The notes beneath the pieces are model-generated. The model made no database searches. It worked only from the letters and a program-made list of their open reading frames with translations, and was not told where the DNA came from. From Chondrosia reniformis (lineage: Eukaryota; Porifera; Demospongiae; Chondrillida; Chondrillidae), in the NCBI GenBank assembly GCA_947172415.1, contig OX359192.1:4714501-4778500 (forward strand): DNA of 64,000 bases. The letters are read 5' to 3'. How positions within the stretch are numbered: position 1 is the stretch's first letter; the number at the start of each line of letters is the position of its first letter. The translations under genes and the position numbers were made by a program. Below are positions 26,151 through 36,550 of this stretch, in pieces.

Positions 26151-27613
26151 TACATTCAACTAGTATCTACAACTAGTAAATAAAACTAGAACTAGAACAA
26201 ACAACTAGAATATGCAACTAGTACATACAACTAGAACATAAAACTAGTACATACAAGTAGTACTTATACTCTAGTCACTATAACTAGTATATAGAACTAG
26301 TACATACAACTAGGACATACAGCGAGCACATGCACTTATATAGTACCTACAAATAACTAGTACATACAACTAGTACTTACAACTAGTACTTACAACTAGT
26401 AGGTACAACTAGTACATACAACTATTATATACTACTAGTAAGTGGTTAATACAACTAGTACATACAACTGCTACATATAACTAATACATACAACTAATTC
26501 ATACAACTAGTACATGAAACTAGTATTTACAACTAGCACATTCAACTAGTACTACAACTTGTAAATAGAACTAGCAGTAGTACAGACAACTAGTACATGC
26601 AACTAGTACCTACAACAGATAAATTATAACTAGTACAAACAACTAGTACATATAACTATTACATACAAATGGTACATACACCTAGTACATACAACTAGTA
26701 CATTCAACTAGTACATTCAACTAGTACAAACAACTAGTATAGACAACTAGTAAGTAGTACATACAAATAGTAATTACAACTATTGAATACAACTAGTACA
26801 TACAACTGCTACATATAACTAATACATACAACTAATTCATACAACTAGTACATGAAACTAGTATTTACAACTAGCACATTCAACTAGTACTACAACTTGT
26901 AAATAGAACTATATAGCAGTAGTACAGACAACTAGTACATGCAATTAGTACCTACAACAGGTAAATTATAACTAGTACAAACAACTAGTACATGTAACTA
27001 TTACATACAAATGGTACATACAACTAGTACATACAACTAGTACATACAACTAGTACATTCAACTAGTACAAACAACTAGTATAGACAACTAGTAAGTAGT
27101 ACATACAAATAGTAAATACAACTATTGAATACAACTAGTACATACAACTATCTACATACAACTAGTTCATAGAACGATCAAGTGGCACATACAACTAGTT
27201 CGTATAACTAGTACATACAACTAATACATACAACCACTACATACGACTAGTAAGTAGTACATACAACTAGAACATACAAATAGTTCATACAACCAGTATA
27301 CACAACTAGTCCAAACAACAAGTACATATAACTAGTACTAGTTCACATACTACTAGTATAAAGGACTAGTGCGTACAACTAGTACATGCACCTAGTACAT
27401 ACAACCAGTACTACAGCTAGTAGATAGAACTGGTTCATTCAACTAGTAAAAATAGACTACATACTACTAGTACATACAACTAGTATAAACAATTAGTAAC
27501 GAGTATATACAAAAACTACATACAACAAGTAACACGTAGATACAATGAGTACATAAAACTAGTACATAAAACAACTACATATAACTAACACAAACAACTA
27601 GTAAATATATATA
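26151..27613 (-). repeat. 13-bp minisatellite block, reverse orientation, with ~338-bp tandem duplication
   Basis: Reverse monomers. A ~338-bp segment is duplicated (starts at 26,461 and 26,799; shared words CATACAACTGCTACATATAA and GTACTACAACTTGTAAATAG). Confidence 0.9.
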
Positions 27614-28105
27614 CGGTACCTATCACTAAAAATTAGCCATTTTACGAGTTACATACGAGTGTACGGAAGGGTTTAATACGGGGAGTTAACACAGGTAACC
27701 AATGGATTTCGAATGCCTTATGGCTTTAGGACAACGGGTTTAGTACGGACGGATCAGACCAAATAAGTTTACCTGGTAGAAGGCGAAAATATTTGACTGT
27801 TATTATTGCTAACATAGCATTCCGAAAAGGTGGTAATTTACTAGTTAATATGATTCGCGATATGTGTGCTTTGCTTCAAACATTAACATTCCCCACTGTA
27901 ACTATAAAAACTATCACAGCCCTGTGGTATTTTTTATAATAACAGAATGTGAAGATCCTAACGGGTACGGGTGGGCGAACGGGTTTCGCCTATTTTGATG
28001 TACGGGTTACTGACGGGTTTCGTACGGGTTCACAAGTCTGTCTGTGCATAAAAAATCGGGTACTGGTAAGGGCGTAGAATGGCCAATTTTTATTGAATGG
28101 TACCG
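27614..28105. mobile_element. MITE with CGGTACC termini and TA target duplication (492 bp)
   Basis: Left end CGGTACCTATCACTAAAAAT, then TAGCCATTTTACG. The complement of the right end is CGGTACCATTCAATAAAAAT, then TGGCCATTCTACG: about 34 bp of inverted repeat with a few mismatches. TA flanks at 27,612-27,613 and 28,106-28,107. The interior has repeated ACGGGTT words and no transposase frame. The TA duplication suits the Tc1/mariner-pogo supergroup, but the superfamily is not proven. Confidence 0.8.
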
Positions 28106-28560
28106 TAACCAGTTTTAGTACATACAACTTGTACATACATCAAGTACATATAATTAGTACATATAACTAGTACATACAACTAGTAAATTCAACTGGAATA
28201 AACAACTAGTAAATATAACTAGAACTAGTACACATAAACTAGTACATACAACTAGTACATACAACTACAAACTAGTACAAACAATGAGTACATGCAGCTA
28301 GAAATGAGAACATACAACGAGTACATACATTTAGTTCAAACAACTAGTACATAAAAGTAGTACATACAACTAATACATACAATTAATACATATTACTAGT
28401 ACATACAACTAGTACATTCAACTGGAATAACCAACTAGTAAATACAACTAGTACTTACAACTGTTAACGAATACAAAAAATGTGTACATGCAACTAGGTA
28501 CGAGTACATTCAACGAGTACATACAACTGGTAAATACAACTATTTCATACAACTAGTACA
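28106..28560 (-). repeat. 13-bp minisatellite block, reverse orientation
   Basis: Last reverse-orientation stretch before junction sequence J. Confidence 0.9.
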
Positions 28561-28603
28561 TACAAGATGTCTGAACTATGTCAATGTACTATAATGTACT
28601 TAC
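28561..28603. repeat. Junction sequence J, copy 2 (reverse to forward switch)
   Basis: TACAAGATGT, then ACTATGTCAATGTACTATA, then TACTTAC. It is the near-complement of 1,416-1,454. The satellite changes from ACATACAACTAGT to ACTAGTTGTATGT across it. Confidence 0.65.
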
Positions 28604-29106
28604 AGGTCTCGTCTAATGTACTAGTTGTATGTACTATTTGTATGTACTAGTTGTATGGACTAGAACTAGTTACATTTAATAGTTGTAGGTACAACTTTTT
28701 CGTACTAGGACTACTTATATTTAGAAGTTGTAGGAACATGATGTATGTTCTAGTTGTGTGTTTTAGACCTATGTCCTATTTACTAGTTATATGTACTAAT
28801 TGTATATACAAGTTGCATGTACTAGTTGTATGTACTATTTCTATTTATTAGTTTTTTGTACTAGTAGTAGTACTAGTTGTAGTCTGTTGCTAGATGTATG
28901 CACTAGTTGTATGTACTAGGTGTATGTGCTAGTTATATGCACTAGTTGTGTGTACTAGGAACTAGTTGCATGGTCTAGTTTTATGTACTAGTTGTAGGTA
29001 CTAGCTGTGTGTACTAATAGTATGGACTAGTTGTGTATACGACATATATGTTCTAGTTGTTTGTACTAGTTTTATGTATTAGTTGTATGTACTAGTTGTA
29101 TAAACA
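28604..29106 (+). repeat. 13-bp minisatellite block, forward orientation
   Basis: Forward-orientation array between junction J and a hairpin-capped element. The 66-codon open frame here is repeat translation. Confidence 0.9.
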
Positions 29107-29452
29107 TTTTTTAGGGGCTGCCTATAGCAGCCCCCTCTATTGTTTTCATAACGCAATTTATGTATGGCTTCATGTTACGGATATATATATATATAATACG
29201 AGTTCATATGCAACTATTATAACACATTTTATACGTGTCGATATATGAATAATACGAGTTCATACGCAACTATTGTAACACTTAATTTAAACGTCAATAC
29301 ATCGTTTTTGCAAATGGCGGCGTTCAGGAAGCTTTAGTTAACAAAGCTTTTCTGTTGCTATTTATAATTTTCAGGACAACGATGCGGCCAAGTAGTTCGA
29401 GTAAATGCGGGTGGCGGCAGTCCCACGAGTTTTTAAACTCGAACTACTTTTT
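29107..29452 (-). mobile_element. Hairpin-capped repeat, copy 1 (complete)
   Basis: Relative to the copy at 39,039 this one is inverted. One end is TTTTTTAGGGGCTGCC followed by GCAGCCCC, a hairpin with an 8-bp GC stem. The other end has CCACGAGTTTTTAAACTCGA and ACTACTTTTTA, also self-complementary. Internal landmarks: an (AT)n run, GTAACACTTAATTTA, and GCAAATGGCGGCGTTCAGGA. No ORF. Hairpin ends adjoining CTAAAA could suggest a Helitron-like non-autonomous element, but no TC start or autonomous partner is seen. Confidence 0.75.
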
Positions 29453-29932
29453 ATGTACTAGTTGGATGTACTCGTTATCAGTTTAAGGTACTATGTGTAT
29501 GTACTAGTTGTAGGAACTAGTTGTATGTTCTAGTTGTGTGTACTAGTTGTATGGACTAGTTGTATGTACTAGTTGTATGCTCTAGTTTATGTACTAGGTG
29601 TATGCACTAGTTGTATGTATTAATTGTATGTACTTGTTGTATGTCCTAGCTGTACGTAATAGTTGTATGTACTAGTTGTGTGTACGAGTTACTAGTTGTA
29701 TGTACTAGTTGCGTTTACGAGTTGTGTGTACTAGTGCTAGTTATATTTACTAGTTGAAGGTACTAGTTGTTTGTACCAAAAGTAGGTATATTTTCTAGTT
29801 GTAGGTTGACTAGTTGTGTATTAGATGTATTTATTAGTTATTGATTATATATACTAGTTGTAGTGCTAGTTTAATGTACTAGTTGTATAAACTAGTTGTA
29901 AGAACTAGTTGTATGTACTAGTTCTATATGTA
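29453..29932 (+). repeat. 13-bp minisatellite block, forward orientation
   Basis: Forward array between the hairpin-capped element and a pogo-like element. Confidence 0.9.
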
Positions 29933-30361
29933 CAGTGGAACTTCGATTTTATGAACTAATTGGGGATTGACCTTACTATAAAATCAAATTGTTCATATAA
30001 TCAAACAATGTAAGTATGGATACACATGTATATGGGTAAACCATGAAAAAGGCATCATCTAGAGAGGTAACCTTTGCAGATTGCATCGCTTAGTTGAACT
30101 ATTGCAGCTGTCAAATTTCAAAGCAAACCATTTCAATTTGACTTCATTACTCTTAACATAGACTTTTCTACCTCATATTCTTGGGATAGTAATGTTACTG
30201 TAGCTCCTCTAGCCATTTGTTTGCAAATATTCAGTTTTCTGTAAGTGTCAGAACCGTTTATTTCCTTTTAGCAGTAGCCATTTTGGTATTATGCAATACT
30301 AAAAGAGTTTGGATAACTCACGGTACGGTTAATCGACGTTTCAATAATCGACATTCCACTG
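29933..30361 (-). mobile_element. Pogo/Tigger-like element with HTH remnant on the minus strand (429 bp)
   Basis: Termini CAGTGGAACTTCGATTTTAT and, on the complement of the right end, CAGTGGAATGTCGATTATTG. TA at both flanks (29,931-29,932 and 30,362-30,363). On the minus strand an ATG near 30,281 begins MATAKRK, then a stop, then TVLTLTEKLNICKQMARGAT and SQEYEVEKSMLRVMK. This is a psq/CENP-B type helix-turn-helix as found at the N-terminus of Tigger and jerky-like transposases. The catalytic domain is absent. Confidence 0.8.
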
Positions 30362-31030
30362 TATGTACTAGCTAAATGTACTAGTTGTATGTACCAGTTG
30401 TATGTACTAGTTGTAGGACTAGTTGTATGTACTAGTTGTATTTTCTAGTTGTATGTAATAGTTGCATGTTCTTGTTGTATGAACTAGTTGTATGTACTAG
30501 TTGTATGTAGTAGTTGTATGTCCTACTACTAGTTATATTTACTACTTGTAGGTACTAGTTGTTTGTACTAGTATTAGTTATATTTACTAGTTGTAGGTTG
30601 TATGTACTAGCTGGGGGTATTAGATGTATGTACTAGATACTTCTTATATGTACTAGTTCTATGTACCAGTTCTATGTACTAGTTGTAGAATTAGTTGATG
30701 TACTAGTTGTATGTACTAGGTCTATTTACTAGTTGTAGTATTAGTTTAATGTACAAGTTATATTTACTACTTGGAAGTACAAGTTGTATGTTCTGGTTCT
30801 ATATGTAGGTACTAGTTATAAGCACTTATTGAATGTACTAGGTATATGAACTAGCTATATGTCAAAGTTATGTATTTGTTGTAGTACTAGTTGTATGTTC
30901 TAGTTGTATTATACTAGATGTATGTTCTAGTTGTATGTAGTAGTTGTATGTACTAGTTGCATGTACTAGTTGTGTGTATTACTTGTAGGTGCTAGTTGTA
31001 GGTACTATTTGTATGTACTAGTTGTATGTA
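30362..31030 (+). repeat. 13-bp minisatellite block, forward orientation
   Basis: Last forward block in the window. Ends at the third polarity-switch core. Confidence 0.9.
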
Positions 31031-31162
31031 CTTGTTGTAAAGTGAAAAAATTGTATATCAAAACAACATCATATGGTTAAAATAACAGCTAATTTTATTG
31101 TTTAAAATGACATACCAAAAATTAAAACAACTAGCTGGTGGTTATAACAACCATACCTGTCA
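31031..31162 (-). repeat. Satellite polarity-switch core, copy 3 (inverted)
   Basis: Reverse complement of the core at 21,589: AGTGAAAAAATTGTATATCA, CATCATATGGTTAAAATAAC, CCAAAAATTAAAACAACTAG, GGTTATAACAACCATACCTG. Again it separates forward (left) from reverse (right) satellite, even though the core itself is flipped. Confidence 0.85.
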
Positions 31163-31435
31163 CAACTAGTACATGTAACTAGTACATATAACTAGTACTT
31201 ACAAATAGAACTTGTACATACATCCAGTACATAGAACTAGTACTACAACTTCAACATACAACTAGGACATACTACTAGTATACACAACTACTACAAACAA
31301 CTAGTACATACAACTATTATTACAACTATTACATAGAACTAGAGTATACAACTGGTAGGTACAACTAGTACATACAACTAGTACATGCAACTAATACATG
31401 CAACCAGTGCTACAACTAGTTGATACCACTAGTAC
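31163..31435 (-). repeat. 13-bp minisatellite block, reverse orientation
   Basis: Short reverse block ending at the target duplication of the first LINE copy. Confidence 0.9.
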
Positions 31436-31450
31436 AAACATCTAGTATTA
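31436..31450. repeat. Target-site duplication, left copy
   Basis: AAACATCTAGTATTA, identical to 35,841-35,855 on the other side of the LINE. The sequence itself is satellite-derived. Confidence 0.85.
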
Positions 31451-31723
31451 TTACTTTAGAAACAAAAGCCTTAATGGAGAACCTTGTTACTTCTTGCCTT
31501 AGTTTACTAAGGCAAGGAGTATCCGGCTTGGACAACCCTCAGTCAGTTATGTTTTCCTTTCTTTGGGTTTTTAGCAAAAAGCCTCGGCTTTGCCTCCTTC
31601 CGGCAGCAGGAGACAGGTGCACGTTGGGCCAAAGTTGACCGTCATAATAGGAGGGAGTACCTCCATACACAAATCCACCACTACTTTCCAGAGGTCGACA
31701 GGCAAGGACTGGGACAGGACTAC

Positions 31724-32179
31724 TTATCGTCCAGGCCCCAATCCCTCAACAGATAGATGTCGCCTCAATATCCTTACAGCCGAGCAGAGAACAGTTCTCT
31801 GCATCGCTCTCATCACTTCTACTGCACTTTTTGACAGCTTTGGAATTCCACTTAGGTCTTCCAAGAGCGTGTCCACTGTCCCCAAAGCACCAATTATCAT
31901 CGGGACTACCTTAATTCGGTAGCCCCTAATTTGTTTCCTAATATCAGCCGCCAGCTTCTGGTACTTTTGGAACTTCCCTTGCCATCTTCCATTAATATTA
32001 CTGTCAGTAGGAACTGACATCTCAATAATGAAGATGGACTTACATAGCCGATCCTCAACCACAAAGTCTGACCTTCTTTCTGTCAATTCATCATCTGTAG
32101 GGATACTAGGATCCCACAAGATTTTGACAGACCTATTCTCATAGACTGGGTTTGCTTCTAGTTAGTACCAGGGCTCTTC
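31724..32179 (-). pseudogene. LINE copy 1: restriction-like endonuclease domain
   Basis: Same frame as the zinc-knuckle segment but after in-frame stops (near 32,177 and 32,150). Shows SVKILWDPSIPTDDEL, then RRSDFVVEDR, IIEMSVPTDSNI and VVPMIIGALG. The RSDFVVED and IIEMSVP pair corresponds to the D and D/E of the R2-type endonuclease that nicks target DNA for target-primed reverse transcription. The usual Pro before the first Asp is Ser here. The open part is 131 codons to the stop at 31,724. Confidence 0.8.
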
Positions 32180-32845
32180 CTACTTGAATCCATATTCTTT
32201 CAACAGTCTCCACAACACTATCAGTATTGCCCGGTCATGTCTCTCTTTGTAGAGAGAAAATCCCTTGGGCTCACGCATGTTTAGTATGTGTTTGACCGTT
32301 TCCATAGCCTTGCCACATTCTCTGCACATTAGGAGGCTAGAATTCTTCAGAATCCTATTTTGGTACCACCTAGTGTGCAGCACATCATCTTGGGCTGCGA
32401 GAATCAGAGCCTCAGTTTGAGGTCTGAGTCTCCCCTCAGAAAGCCACACATAAGACTCCCTATTTGTGACTTGTCTGTGGTATTAGCCCTGGTGAGACTT
32501 TTCGGCTAGGTTACTTTTTAAACTTTCTGTCTGAGCCTCCCGGAGCTCACGTGCCACTCTCCTCCATTCTCTTACACTATTTTGTGAGGGATCTGTCTTC
32601 AGCCACATTTCCAGTTCTAGTTCTATTCCGTGGCTTCTCAGTATCAATCTGGCTTCTTTCAAGACAGTCCTCCTCTGCTTTGAGCACTCCAGCCACTTTT
32701 GGTGTTTAACCACAACAGCTATGAGTGGATCATTGGCAGTATGGAGGTATCTTGCCAGATTCACAACAGCCCTGTCGTGATCCAAAGGAAAACTACAGAG
32801 CCCTCTACCACCTTGAGAGCGAAGCAAATTCACTCTTTCATGCAA
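32180..32845 (-). pseudogene. LINE copy 1: post-RT linker and CCHC zinc knuckle
   Basis: Two open stretches in one frame (32,483-32,845 and 32,180-32,449) are separated by a stop after KSHQG; copy 2 has a Ser codon at that site. The second stretch contains the knuckle MCRECGKAMETVKHIL (Cys-x2-Cys...His), and YKERHDRAILIV follows. In R2-superclade elements this knuckle lies between RT and endonuclease and helps bind target or RNA. It joins the RT frame through a frameshift near 32,840. Confidence 0.8.
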
Positions 32846-34004
32846 TGGCAGAGTTATAGTGATGACACTGGTACTTTCTCATGATCTTTCTCACCATTCG
32901 GTCCAGTTTTGGAAGCTCACTTTGAGTCCACTTCAAAACTGGGTAAGAGTATCTCAATAGAGAGGCACACAAAATGTTAGAGGCTTCTGCAGCATTCTTA
33001 CCATTGAGGTGAGAGCCCCACACTTTGTGGAGTCTCCTCCTCAATTCATTGATCAAGCAAGCTTTGACCTTGCTGTCATCTACCTCAAACAGTTGTTCTA
33101 GCCCTAGGTACTTAGAGGTAGTACCTTTTTCAAGGCTCCTTATGGATTCTTCACTGCGTTCAGGGTTGTCTGGGCCAGCCAGAACTTTCCCCTTTTGCAT
33201 GTGAGCTGTTCCACACTTTCTCACTCCAAACCTCATGCCAATGGCATTTGAGGTTTTCTCCACACATTCCATGGCTTCCCTGAGTTTATCAGGCCCTCCA
33301 GCATATATCTTAAGGTCATCCATGTACAACAAGTGTGACATGGTGTTCCTTTCCCCATTATGCCAGAGGGTATATCCCTTGGTTCTGTTAAGAACTTGGG
33401 ATATGGGAGCTATGGCCAGACAAAAGAGGAGTGGCGATAGGGAGTCTCCTTGGAAGAGTCCCCTGTTATATTTAACAGGGGTGCTCCTAACCACCTTCCC
33501 CGCGGTCCTCAACTCAAGCACAGTAGCCCAGTGTTTGGAGAAGAGCTCTATAGACCTCCGGATCCAACCTGGGCACTTGATGGCTTTCAGCACCTTCATC
33601 ACCCACTTGTGAGGGACTCTGTCATATGCCTTCTCATAATCGATCCATGCCACACTAAGTGGCTTACCCATAATTTTGGCATCTAGACCGATTGATTGAT
33701 CCAGCAGTAGACAGTCCACACAGCCCCACCTCCCTTTTCTCATCGCTCGTTGAGCCATAGGTAAAAGATCATTAGTGTAGGTGTAAGAGAGTAATTCTGA
33801 TGCAATGTATGCTGTGACAGCCTTGTACATTGTGTTGAGACACGCAATAGGTCGGTAGTTGGCCGTACCTTTCGGGTCACCCTTTTTGGGGATGAGTAGA
33901 GTGCGACCCCTTGTAAGCCAGTCTGGGACTGACAGATCTCCACTCACTCCCTCCGTAGTACATCTGCCAAGGCAGACTGTGCAGAGGGGAGGTCTTTCCA
34001 CCAA
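32838..34004 (-). pseudogene. LINE copy 1: reverse transcriptase domain
   Basis: 388 codons, the longest intact frame in the window. RT motifs in order: LLIPKKGDPKGTANYRPIAC (about residues 36-55), VAWIDYEKAYDRVPH (about 118-132, first catalytic Asp), GLFQGDSLSPLLFCLA (about 180-195) and HLLYMDDLKIYAG (YMDD at 33,315-33,326). This enzyme primes cDNA synthesis from nicked target DNA. The motifs suit the R2/R4/NeSL group better than RTE, L1 or CR1. All catalytic Asps are intact, but the frame is shifted relative to both neighbours, so a full protein cannot be made. Confidence 0.9.
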
Positions 34005-34390
34005 AAAGTGTGGATGCCATCCGGCCCAAGGACTGACCAGCTTTTTGCCTTTTTCAAGGCTTTCCTCAGTTTGGTCTCATCAATGCTATCGGGACCTTCA
34101 GAGGAGGTTCTACCCACCCGCTTTTTGGTTTCCTTTAGCCATTCTTTCACCCCTGGGTCGTCTTTGTTGACCTTACCAACAGTACCTACAAACTTTTTCC
34201 ACAAGTCTCTTACTACCTCAATTGAGGGAGCTTCATTGGAGGTTGGAACATTGCCATTCATCCGGAACTTCCTTTGGGTATTCCAAAGGTGGTTTTGTTC
34301 CTGGAATTTCCTGCGTTCAGCCGATCTTCGCTCTTGTAGGGTCCAGACCGTGATTTTCCCCAGTGTCTGTTCCCGAGCTCTGATCAGCAC
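33944..34390 (-). pseudogene. LINE copy 1: region before the RT
   Basis: 149 codons ending in GPDGIHTFWWKDLPSA, a motif found upstream of RT motif 1 in R2-superclade and related LINEs. The N-terminal half is charged (KETKKRVGRTSS). Frameshifts at both ends separate it from the Myb-containing frame upstream and the RT frame downstream. Confidence 0.75.
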
Positions 34391-34398
34391 ATTCAGGT

Positions 34399-35268
34399 TT
34401 AATGAATGGAACTCCCTCCTAACTTTCTACAGAGTACTTTCTGGCGTTTGGTCATAGGATTATTATTCTGTTGACGCGCTATTTCCACATCCAACCAGGC
34501 AAGCAGTCTACTAAACCTAAGGCCTTTGGCCTTCCTGTCACTTATGTGACCTTCCTGTCTCTTACTTCCCTTCTGATTATCTGATTTCCTTCCCTGGTTG
34601 CATGGCTGCGATTCGTAGGTTGTTTTTCCCCTCACAGCCATAACAACAGAGTAGACTAGGCAGTTCAGTTGCCAGGCCGACCTAGGGCCTTCCTGCCACT
34701 CTTTCTCCACCCAATCATTGGCCTCCTGAAGCAGTGCCGTATCAACATGGTTGAACCGCACTGCCCCCCAGGGTTTTCTATCAGAGAAATCTCCAGGTTT
34801 CTTACGGAGACAGGCATCTTTTGCTTTGCCTAAAAGTTGCATCAGTTGATCATTGCCACTTATCCTGGGACTAGGATGATCATTTGTAGGAGTTTCAACA
34901 GGGGCTGTAGGCAGCTCACCATTTTGTTCAGTCACAGCCTGAACTTGGTGAAGCTCCCTCTGCCCCTGGGCTCCCACACCTTCCTCCACAGTCTCAGTTA
35001 GGGTGGCTAAACCACAAGAGCCAGGTTCCACAAGGTTTAGTCTCGAGAGACCTTGACCTCTTCGGATTCTACTAATTCTCATAGTTAGCGCTACCTTTGT
35101 GGTTTTATAGTCTGGCATTTTAGCATTCCAAGCCTGGTACAACCGCTCGGCATACCCCTTTTCCATGGGCTTACTTTCTCGGTAGAGCTCCATGAGGATA
35201 TTATCCCTCTGAAGGTTCCAGATCACGTTGGATCCTTCTCCTTCTAGAGACACCTTGCGGTGCATCAT
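34399..35268 (-). pseudogene. LINE copy 1: second Myb-like segment and linker
   Basis: 289 codons. Near the start LQRDNILMELYRESKPMEKG, then WNAKMPDYKTTKVALTMRIS, resembles a second SANT/Myb-type helix bundle. Then comes a polar linker rich in Glu, Gln and Thr, and a helical part (HVDTALLQEANDWVEKEWQE). In R2 elements N-terminal Myb and zinc-finger motifs give target specificity. Here two such segments may recognise the satellite. Function is inferred. Confidence 0.65.
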
Positions 35269-35680
35269 TAACCAAATTTAAATCTCGGCTACCCATTACT
35301 TGCAGTACTCCGTCTCCTACCAAGCTCCTTTTGGCTTGGAAGGCAAGGGTTCGACCGGTCTGAGGCAAATGTGGGTATTTGCTCAGCCATTCCTGCTCTA
35401 AACACTTTTGATAGCCACCTCTTTTGGGTTCATATCGCTCAAAGCAATCAATTAGTGCCCTAGCCATTTCCTCGGTCCAGAGGGCTGGTTGGCCCGTCAC
35501 GGGGACCGAAGAAGGGTTATTACATTCAGGTACATCTACCTGTGAGGCACCAGTGGAATCACCTATTCTGGTTGACCCAGGGTTTTCTTCACCACTGGTG
35601 CACCTAGGCCACAGCCTATCTTGAAAATTTTTATTGTCATGACGTAACGTAACCCAGTGAAGCTGCCAGACGGGGGATTA
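35201..35680 (-). pseudogene. LINE copy 1: N-terminal Myb/SANT-like segment
   Basis: The frame is open from about 35,680, just after a TAA that is also conserved in copy 2, to 35,201. It contains ALWTEEMARALIDCFERYEP, then GYQKCLEQEWLSKYPHLPQT and GRTLAFQAKRSL: tryptophan-spaced helices typical of Myb/SANT-like domains. Copy 2 preserves the same text with substitutions. An ATG at 35,500 is available, but the conserved upstream region suggests an earlier start. A frameshift near 35,215 separates it from the second Myb-like frame. Confidence 0.7.
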
Positions 35681-35840
35681 GCCCATACTGGCAGGGAGGC
35701 TGATTTAGCCACAGGATGCCACATGAAGGGTTAAGCACCCTGCTCCGTTGGGGGGTTGAACTGGACAATACCCATCCTCTTGTCAGCTCGGAACCACAGC
35801 CTCCAATTCCCACAACCCACAGCCTCCAATTCCCACGACC

Positions 35841-35855
35841 AAACATCTAGTATTA
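35841..35855. repeat. Target-site duplication, right copy
   Basis: AAACATCTAGTATTA, identical to 31,436-31,450. Confidence 0.85.
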
Positions 35856-36550
35856 AAACTAGTATGTTAACCTAGATTATATGACTAGTACATACTGTTA
35901 GTATATATATAACTAGTACTTACAACTAGTACATACAACTACTAAATATAATTGTTATATACAACTAATTCATTTAATTTGTGTTTACACATAGAACTAG
36001 TACATATAACTAAAACACATAACTAATGCATACAACTAGAACATACAACTAGTACATACAAATAGTAACTAGTACATACAGTTTTACGTACAACTAGTAC
36101 CTACAACTAGTAAATATAACTACTGCTCGTACATACAACTAGTACATACAACGAGTACATACAACTAGTAAATATAACTAGTACTAGTACATACAACTTA
36201 TTCATACAACTTGTACGTAAAACTAGTACATACAACTAGTTCATACAACTAGTACATACAACTATTGCATACGACTAGTACATTCTACTAGTTACTAGTA
36301 CATCAAACTAGTACATGCAACTACTACTTACTACTACTACACACAACTAGTTCATGCAACTAGCACATACAACAAGTATGTATAACTAGTATAAAAAACT
36401 AGTACCTACAATTAGGAAATATAACTAGTCCTAGTACATACAACTTGTACATACAACTACTTCATACAATAAGAACCCACAACTAGTACATACAAGTTGT
36501 ACATACAACTAGTAAATATAACTAATACTAGTACATACAACTTGTACGTA
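35856..36550 (-). repeat. 13-bp minisatellite block, reverse orientation
   Basis: Reverse array between LINE copy 1 and the Penelope-like element. Confidence 0.9.

Larger units (their letters stand above)
31451..35840 (-). mobile_element. R2-superclade (RLE-type) LINE, full-length copy 1
   Basis: A 4,390-bp non-LTR retrotransposon on the minus strand, bounded by a perfect 15-bp target duplication. In element order (high to low coordinates): 5'UTR starting GGTCGTGGGAATTGGAGG; two Myb-like DNA-binding segments; reverse transcriptase; CCHC-type zinc knuckle; PD-(D/E)XK-like restriction endonuclease; ~270-bp 3'UTR ending in TAAAGTAA-type sequence. One long ORF was ancestral, as in R2, R4 and NeSL elements. 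It is now broken by frameshifts near 35,215, 34,395, 33,950 and 32,840 and by stops near 32,480 and 32,150-32,180. A second, independently damaged copy lies at 43,517-47,108. Confidence 0.9.

Noticed and set aside
29107..29452. Definite Helitron assignment of the hairpin-capped repeat
   Set aside because: The 3' hairpin followed by CTAA is suggestive, but there is no consistent TC start, no A-T insertion site across copies and no RepHel protein in the window.
31420..35624. Plus-strand open frames across LINE copy 1 (for example 31,590-31,922, 33,235-33,612, 34,008-34,457)
   Set aside because: They lie antisense to recognisable RT, endonuclease and linker sequence and are shadows.
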